Positions 58,201-64,000 of a stretch of DNA of 64,000 nucleotides are shown in pieces. Below the pieces are notes generated by a model, which was not told the DNA's origin, searched no databases, and saw only the letters and a program-made list of their open reading frames with translations. Source of the stretch: Plumapathes pennacea (taxonomy: Eukaryota; Cnidaria; Anthozoa; Antipatharia; Myriopathidae); assembly GCA_964036295.1 (NCBI GenBank), contig OZ038466.1:17603097-17667096 (forward strand), read 5' to 3'. The stretch's first letter is position 1. Each line of letters begins with the position of its first letter. Both the position numbers and the translations under genes were made by a program.

Positions 58201-61200
58201 TAGTATTTTTTCGTGGATTAAGACGCAAATACACGAGAACTTATCTACCATTGGCAGGTGCAGGGCATGGCTTGACGTCAAGTGAGCCTTGATTTGTCGA
58301 TGACCAGTCAACTCCATCTTTACTTTGTTTGGGACACACGTCAGGCTTTGGCTTATCTGCAGAGATAATACCCAGTGACGTTTTACACACAACACACAAC
58401 ACTTGTTGACATAGTCAATTCAGTGGACTTGATCTTTTGACAAGGTACGTCTTTCAGGAGGGACACTCACCTTGAACCTCAACAGTGGCACTGGAGGAAA
58501 CGTTCCCATGTCTGTTTGTTGCCACACAAGTGTATTTGCCGTCATCATTGAACACTGCACTATCGATAATAAGTGTAGAGTTCTTGTTTTCATAGGTGAC
58601 CCGTTGTGATAGCCAAGAATTGTCTTTTGTCCACGAAATTGTTGCCTCAGGATCAGCACTGGTATTGCAAGTGAGTTGTAATCTCTCCCCAACTTTAATA
58701 TAAACGTCTTGAAGCGGAGACAGTACCTTAGGTAAAGCTGAAAATAACCATCACATATGATAAGACACGACATTTTGGAGCTAGTGTTGCCTTTGGGCGC
58801 GGACAAAACGCAAGAGGTTCACTGAACAGTGGACAGAAACAAAACTTACCGTCCACAACCAAACTGGCGACTGCAGAACTGAACCCAGCTCGGCTTGAAG
58901 CAGCACACGTGTAGCGTCCCTCAAATCTCTCTGTGTTCTTCACTCCGAACAGCGTCAGATCCCATTTTTTTATGCTGTGTCTTGGAAGAGATCCACCGCT
59001 GAAGTTCCATACGACCGACGGCTCAGGCACTCCACTGACTTTGCATGGAAACGTAACGTTCTGCCCCTCAATCATTACGCGGTCCTTGGGTCGCTCGGTG
59101 AACTGGGGTACAACTGAAAATAGATAGCACATATAATATGATAGCAATATCTTTTTCTTGTTCAGATTGCAAAAAATATGCGGCATTAAAAAATGTTTAA
59201 ATGCTAAAAAAAAAAAAAAAATGCCAAACTACAAATATATATTTGTTGTTTCAACCGAAACCCAGGAAACGGTAAAAACTGCGTAGAACTATAACATTTG
59301 CTGCAACGAAGGACTAACTCTCCAAACATCATAGGTCAACCCTTTCACTCCCAAGAGTGACCAACATCAATTTTCTCCTTCAGTTCCTTACCAGAAACAT
59401 ATCATACAGTAAGGAGAACTTGCCTCTTGATACCTTGCTCATATGAAAACTGATTAAACTATGAATTCTCACCATATTACTCATACATTTTCTTCTTAAA
59501 AGGTTGGGAAGAATCTGTATTTTGATCTTGGGAGTGAAAGGGTTAATACATTACAAGTTTTACAATAACACGTCAGTTTCTCGCTTTGTGATTGGCTAAT
59601 TTTCATTATCAATAAGAGGACAGACACATAAAATCGAGTGCTGACACAGTGATTTGGACGAAGAAGGTGAATTCAGCTTCAAATTTACCTCAGTTCTTGC
59701 AAAAGCGACATTCGGCATTTGAAGTAGAGAACCAGAAGTGTTCAGAGGCGAATTTCCTTGATCTTTGTCTTGAAATTGTCGAGAAAACCGCAGCAGAAAA
59801 GCGTCTAGTTTAATTTCTTTCCAACTTTTTTGACAAAATTTTATTTTGCACGCGCGAAATGCTCGGCGAAGCGCCTCGTGGATCCACAACTTTTTGACAA
59901 TGTTATGACGCGTTTCATGATCAATAAGAGGACAGACACATAAAAAACTGACGTCAATTTGTTAATTCTACTTGTGTCAATCTCTTGCACATAAACGGTT
60001 TTTAGACCATTTGTAAAGCATGTTCTAGCTCGAAATATTTCACAAATTATATACCTATGATTAGCGTATTAAGTCGGTTTCAAACGTCGCAACACTGCCG
60101 TGCCGATGTTAATCTAAATGAGCAAATCCATTGTCTGACCTAATTTGCATTGCGTTTAGCACGTTTGAAACGGGCCTTGATAGTTTGAACAACTGGACCA
60201 AGATGTTAGAATCCAGAATCTTGATGGAATGCCCTTACATGGGAAATATTCAAAACTACTACTACTAATCGAAGCTTTCATTCGTCTTGAATCAGTAACT
60301 CATAACTGAGAAGCCAATTTAATCAAGTATTTTTATAAGTGGGACTACTATTCTAACATCGCTGAACGGACTTCAGATCTATATCTGACTTGCACTGTTA
60401 TACTTACCGAGAGTAACAACAACAGCAGCAGACCGCGTGACTATCGTCTCTGACTTGATTCCTGCATAAAACGCAGAGCAGCTAAGCGCCACCGTACATG
60501 CCACTACACGTGACGATGAACTTTCTCTCGTGCAGTTGTACTTTGCTGCAATGTCATCTACAGAGGTAAAGTTAACTCGCAGAGTAGAAACACTGACACC
60601 ACTCAAAGAGTCATCTGAGCGGATCACGCCAGAGGAGAGTGACGTAACATCTGTGTCACCAAGCCACCACTGCATTACGAGTTGAGACTGGGAGGTTACA
60701 TTGCAGACCACGTCAACAAACCCTCCTTGCGCGAGAGCCTTCCTTGTCAATGTCATTACTGGAAGCAGGACTAAAGGAGAACATGGAAAATCTTAATCTC
60801 TTTATTTTGGCACTGCCATTGATCTTCGCTCAAGTCCACACAAAACAAAGTGGATATGAAATATCAGGAGAACACTTCACGATAAACATTTTTTTAGTAA
60901 GCATAAAATGAGTTTCTCAAAGAAGCAATTTTTGGCGCTCAAATGATATGGTCACTGGACTGTTATGGTTTAATTTAAAGTCACAAAGACGAATGGCCTC
61001 ACCATAATCACATCCGTACAGGTCAATCCGTAAACATGGTCCACTGGATGATGGCATCCATGAATCTGCTATGACCCGGATGTAACGAGCCACAACAGGA
61101 ACTGGGAGCCAGTTAACTCGGACTTCGTTCTTGTTCTCATTTCCATCAAACGTCTACGGAAACGCAGGCAATAAAAGAGCGATAATTGGTAACTGTGATT

Positions 61201-63531
61201 AGCTAATGTCAAAGCGTAAAATTAACAAGAATTTTCCGGGAGAAAAATCAAGAACAAGGGAGGCGACAAACAATTAAGAAATATTATAACGCGTCACCGT
61301 GTAATATAGCCTCAGTCATCTAAACACGCGCTACTCGAGTGTTCTCCCAACTTCCCAAGTGTTTAGATATATAGACGGCAAGTGCGACAATTGGCATTCT
61401 AGATGACAGAGGAAAAGAGGGAGCTGTAAAGGGGGGTGGGGGTGGGAGGAGGGGGGAAGGGGTGAATTGGGATGTTATTCACGAGACATCTCAAACACGC
61501 CTGCAATAATTCAAAACTTAGGCCCCGTCCACACAAATCCGGATAAATTTGAAAAACGGAGTTTTCATACGAAAACGCATCAACAGTTTTCCGTCCACAC
61601 TATCCTTTTTGAATCGTTTTTGTTGTCCAAACTAATAGGCTGGGCCGACCGAAAACGCTAAATCCCCGGTTTCAGCGCATCATGGTCACATGATCACCGT
61701 GACATCATGCGTTTTCGAAGAGCTCCGTTTTCGCCGTCCACAACATGAAACCGGACTTTTCGAAAATACCCACTCTGGAGAGCATTTTCGAAAATATCCG
61801 TTTTCGGTCACCGAAAACGCGTCTTAGTGTGGACGGGAGGCAAGAGCGGATAAATAAATATCCGTTTTCAAATTTATCCGGATTAGTGTGGACGGGGCCT
61901 TAGAGTTGCAAAAATCTCACCTGAAATTTCAGTAAAATAATGTCATAAAAGACTTTCGATGGGATATTACAATATTCGCGTTGTTCTCAGAGGTAGCACG
62001 TTCAACGAAATGCCTTTCTTCTATTATTGCACATAATTACTAACAACTCGGGAACTTTGCCAGCAACCAATGAACAGGCTTTGCCGCTTATATAAGCAAT
62101 ATCATACCATCACTGGACCAGAGTCTTTCAGCTTGTAGTCTTGCCAGCTTGCACTCAACGAAGTATCGTATTTATAGCTGATTTTGTACGTCTTGACCCA
62201 TTTCTCACTTGAATGATGACCTTGAGTGGCCACGCCTGTTACTGTTTTTACCTGACCAAGGTCAACCTGCAAAAATGTGGTACGCGTAGAAAGTAAGAAA
62301 AAGATGAACGCAGAGACATCACGTGGTCGGCGAAAGCGCTAAAATGATGAATGCCACGTTACATAGTGTTGTTAGATAGAAGAAAGACAAAATGCGCTTC
62401 TAGTATATTAGTCTATGTAACACAATAACAGCTTTTAGATGATGAATGCCATGTTACATAGTGTGCTAGAGAGAAGAACGACAACCACGTGTGAAAATAC
62501 GCGTTTATAAAGTATATTAAGTCTACATAACATCAACAGGTTTTAGAAGATGGCTGGTGCAAGCAAGTTTGAGCTACCTGAAGGTATCCAGCCTTTGTGT
62601 CGGAGCTGCACCATGTCGAGGTATTGTACAAACGTCCATTGGATGGGGTGTTCGTGTTGGGCTGAGCTGTGATCTGTGAATCTGTTATTGAGTTATCCTC
62701 CATACCCAAGGAAGAACGGCAAGCTAAAAGCAAGGAAAAGAGATGTAGAGAGAAAAAGAACGAAAATCATTCTACCTGAACAACACATAAAGCAAAAAAC
62801 AAATTAATTCCGTTAAAACAAATAGAATGGGAACATATTTTGCATAATATGGTACCTTGCACGGCTCCATAAATCTCAACCCTGAGGACGGCCCAGGTCT
62901 TGACGTCAGTAGGCCAGAAACGGATGAACTTGGCCCTTGGAAGACTGGAAACTTGGTTTGTATTGATTGTGGTCTTGTCCGTGTTACCAGTAAATATCTG
63001 TCCGCGTATAAAAATAATATAGATAACTTCACTTGACTAAAACGGTAAAGCTGATCATGCTCATAAACACTCTAGATTCAGTACGTTCACATGTAATGCA
63101 TTTCATAAGTACAATACAATTAACCTTTTTTTTTTAATTATTCAAATTTAAGCTGAGCTGGAAAAACAAAGCAGTGCTACCCACTACACTCACCTTGTCC
63201 ACTCCATTTTCTTTGTAAATGCTCCACGATTTGTTGTCCAATGACAAGTAGATTTTGTATTTTTTAGTCCATTCCTGTGGAGGACAACCGTTTCCTTTCG
63301 TAGCCAGTGCACAGATGAAATGAACTCCACCAAGATCCACCTGCAGGTAGTCTTTACCGGTGGATGCCTTCTTGGCTTCCCAAGCGCAGCTCGTCACACT
63401 GAACCTGCCTTGATAAGGCATGTAACGTTTATCCGCGTTATCGCGCGCATAATACGTGGTTGCTGTCATCCTGTGATTAGGAATCTTGGAGCGATCTGCA
63501 ATTCCTACAGGTGTGGTTCGGCAAGAAGTGT
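47613..63531 (-). CDS. Adhesion GPCR with discoidin and Ig domains (right paralogue, 5' end off window)
   Basis: Exons 5' to 3', phases all compatible: discoidin (FA58C) domain 1 at 63194-63531 and 62856-62997 ([39 protein letters not shown]); discoidin 2 at 62578-62723, 62108-62266, 61003-61153 ([27 protein letters not shown]); Ig-like 60408-60770; Ig 58850-59113; Ig 58471-58737; HRM 58249-58356 and 57918-58021; GAIN 57212-57496, 56570-56725, 55883-56146; GPS 55609-55788 (CECYHLTMF); TM1-2 54731-54946; TM3 53561-53717; TM4-5 53133-53269; TM6-7 49608-49862; tail 48075-48141 and 47613-47788. At least 1310 residues are encoded. Discoidin domains usually bind lipids, glycans or matrix, so ligand binding likely differs from the left paralogue. 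The signal peptide must lie beyond 63531; none is visible in the last 470 bases. The Helitron 49959-52987 and a TTAA element sit in its introns. Confidence 0.88.
48328..49490. repeat. CAT/CAC microsatellite, right arm (expanded)
   Basis: About 1.15 kb of catcac- and catcat-type repeats lies in the intron between the TM6-7 exon and the first tail exon of the right GPCR. It is more uniform and over 400 bp longer than the left copy. The very long His, Ile/Thr, Met/Val or Asp frames here are repeat artefacts. Confidence 0.95.
49959..52987 (-). mobile_element. 3.0-kb Helitron, right arm only, with an empty site in the left arm
   Basis: On the minus strand it starts TCCCCGAACGAAGTGAGGG at 52987 and ends ATTATCGTATTTCTAG at 49959. 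Deleting it joins aaaagata to aaatagaggg. The left arm reads aaaaggtaaaatagaggg at 9201-9218, so insertion was between A and A with no duplication or loss. It lies in the intron between the TM4-5 and TM6-7 exons, opposite in orientation to 4131-5648. It carries the N-terminal DUF6570-type coding exon but no visible Rep or helicase, so it is non-autonomous. Confidence 0.95.
51846..52716 (-). CDS. Helitron-borne DUF6570-type protein, N-terminal exon
   Basis: This is the longest open frame of any Helitron here: about 290 codons from [20 protein letters not shown]. It has a long Arg/Gln/Glu-rich helix, then CKVCRETW and [13 protein letters not shown] (a likely zinc site), then the conserved [17 protein letters not shown] and VLNLPQDV motifs found upstream of the Rep domain in animal Helitron proteins. 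The frame reaches a GTAAGA donor-like site at 51845 (KQGAG before it). The rest of a functional protein (Rep HUH motif, Pif1 helicase) is not in the element, so it cannot transpose alone. The DUF6570 assignment is from memory of the motif. Confidence 0.6.
54159..54692. mobile_element. 534-bp element with TTAA target duplication, right arm only
   Basis: The inverted ends acacgaaggcgcgctataaa and, in mirror image, tttatagtgcgctctcgtgt are each flanked by TTAA (54155-54158 and 54693-54696). The left arm has a single TTAA at the same place near 10727 (gatttttaagttga), an empty site. TTAA duplication is typical of piggyBac, though the ends are not the usual piggyBac CCY type. It lies in the intron between the TM3 and TM1-2 exons. 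Confidence 0.85.
56811..57175 (+). mobile_element. tRNA-derived SINE, right arm
   Basis: Same insertion as 13047-13430 at the orthologous GAIN intron site, with the gtggccgagtggttagggcg A box and ggtccaagtcc B box. It predates the duplication. Confidence 0.75.
59339..59546. mobile_element. Fold-back MITE with aaccctttcactcccaag ends
   Basis: The ends aaccctttcactcccaaga and tcttgggagtgaaagggtt are perfect inverted repeats. No coding content. It lies in the intron upstream of the Ig exon 58850-59113, outside the duplicated block. A partial relative of one end is seen near 63910 at the window's right edge. Confidence 0.8.
61521..61899. mobile_element. PIF/Harbinger-type MITE with TTA target duplication
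   Basis: The long ends ggccccgtccacac and gtgtggacggggcc continue as aatccggataaatttgaaaa and its complement, flanked by TTA (61518-61520 and 61900-61902). It is 379 bp, non-coding, in the intron between two exons of the second discoidin domain. Confidence 0.88.
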
Positions 63532-64000
63532 CTGAAAAGTTAAAAAAAACAACAAAACCTGAGGTGTATAATGAAACGACGTCCTGAGTATAAAAAGCCA
63601 ATTTTACAATCAAGTGCAGTAGCATTAATAGTAGTGATTGTCTGCGAAGTACAGTAAATATCCCTGCCGAGCCTTTTTACTTTTGTTCTAAATAATTGCA
63701 CTGTGATCAAAAAGCAGTTATCCACTCTGTCTACCAAGTTTTATCATCATGTGACCCGTCAAAATATCTCAGCTTCGTGAAATGCGCAAGATTGTGAAAG
63801 TGGCTTATAAAAATAAGACAAAAGTAGACGCCTGGTATAATAGTGTTGGTGAAATAAGAAAAATAATCAAACGTGACAAGATCTTGGACAGTAATGAAAC
63901 AAATCGTACTGATCCTTTTAACTCCCAGGGTTAAAATGCAGATTCTCCCAGCCTTGTAAGAAAAAAAAATGTATGGGTGATGTGGTGAGAACTGATAGTT

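Larger units (their letters stand above)
40405..59230. repeat. Right arm of the tandem segmental duplication
   Basis: This is the second copy of the block that begins at base 1. It contains the paralogous Cys-rich peptide gene, small ORF and the GAIN-7TM half of the second adhesion GPCR. It is longer than the left arm mainly because of a 3.0-kb Helitron (49959-52987), a TTAA-flanked 534-bp element (54159-54692) and a larger microsatellite. Similarity fades at about 59230, inside the intron upstream of the Ig exon 58850-59113. Confidence 0.95.

Overview
This window is animal nuclear DNA, most likely from an anthozoan cnidarian such as a stony coral or sea anemone. That is inference from gene style and repeats, not from a marker gene. 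All genes I can support are split into exons with GT..AG introns, lie on the minus strand, and encode secreted or membrane proteins built from Ig, FN3, discoidin (FA58C), laminin-G-like, GAIN/GPS and 7TM domains. Introns and spacers are full of Helitrons, PIF/Harbinger-type elements, fold-back MITEs, a tRNA-derived SINE and large CAT/CAC microsatellites.

The layout is set by a tandem segmental duplication. Bases 1 to about 16,800 are repeated as 40,405 to about 59,230. Each arm carries, from low to high coordinate: a Merlin/ISXO2-like transposase scrap, a candidate small secreted Cys-rich peptide gene, a small unknown ORF, and the 3' two-thirds of an adhesion GPCR gene. In the left arm the receptor (7336-19904) has a signal peptide, three usable Ig domains, one ruined Ig exon, a hormone-receptor motif (HRM), GAIN/GPS, 7TM and a short tail. 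In the right arm the paralogue (47613 to beyond 63531) has two discoidin domains and Ig domains in front of the same HRM-GAIN-GPS-7TM core. The shared core with different fronts points to ectodomain shuffling after duplication.

Between the arms lie a complete three-exon gene for a secreted laminin-G-like protein (20550-25368), a block of nested transposons (24.3-31.5 kb), and a decayed five-Ig/FN3 single-pass receptor (32176-39816). The last has intact FN3, transmembrane and tail exons but frameshifts or stops in four of its five Ig exons.

The two arms can be compared with each other, so several insertions can be matched to an empty site in the other arm: two Helitrons, a TTAA-flanked element, an ACT-flanked element and a fold-back MITE. 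All of these post-date the duplication. The SINE and the microsatellite are in both arms and pre-date it. I place exons by splice sites, reading phase and comparison between arms; no transcript evidence was available.
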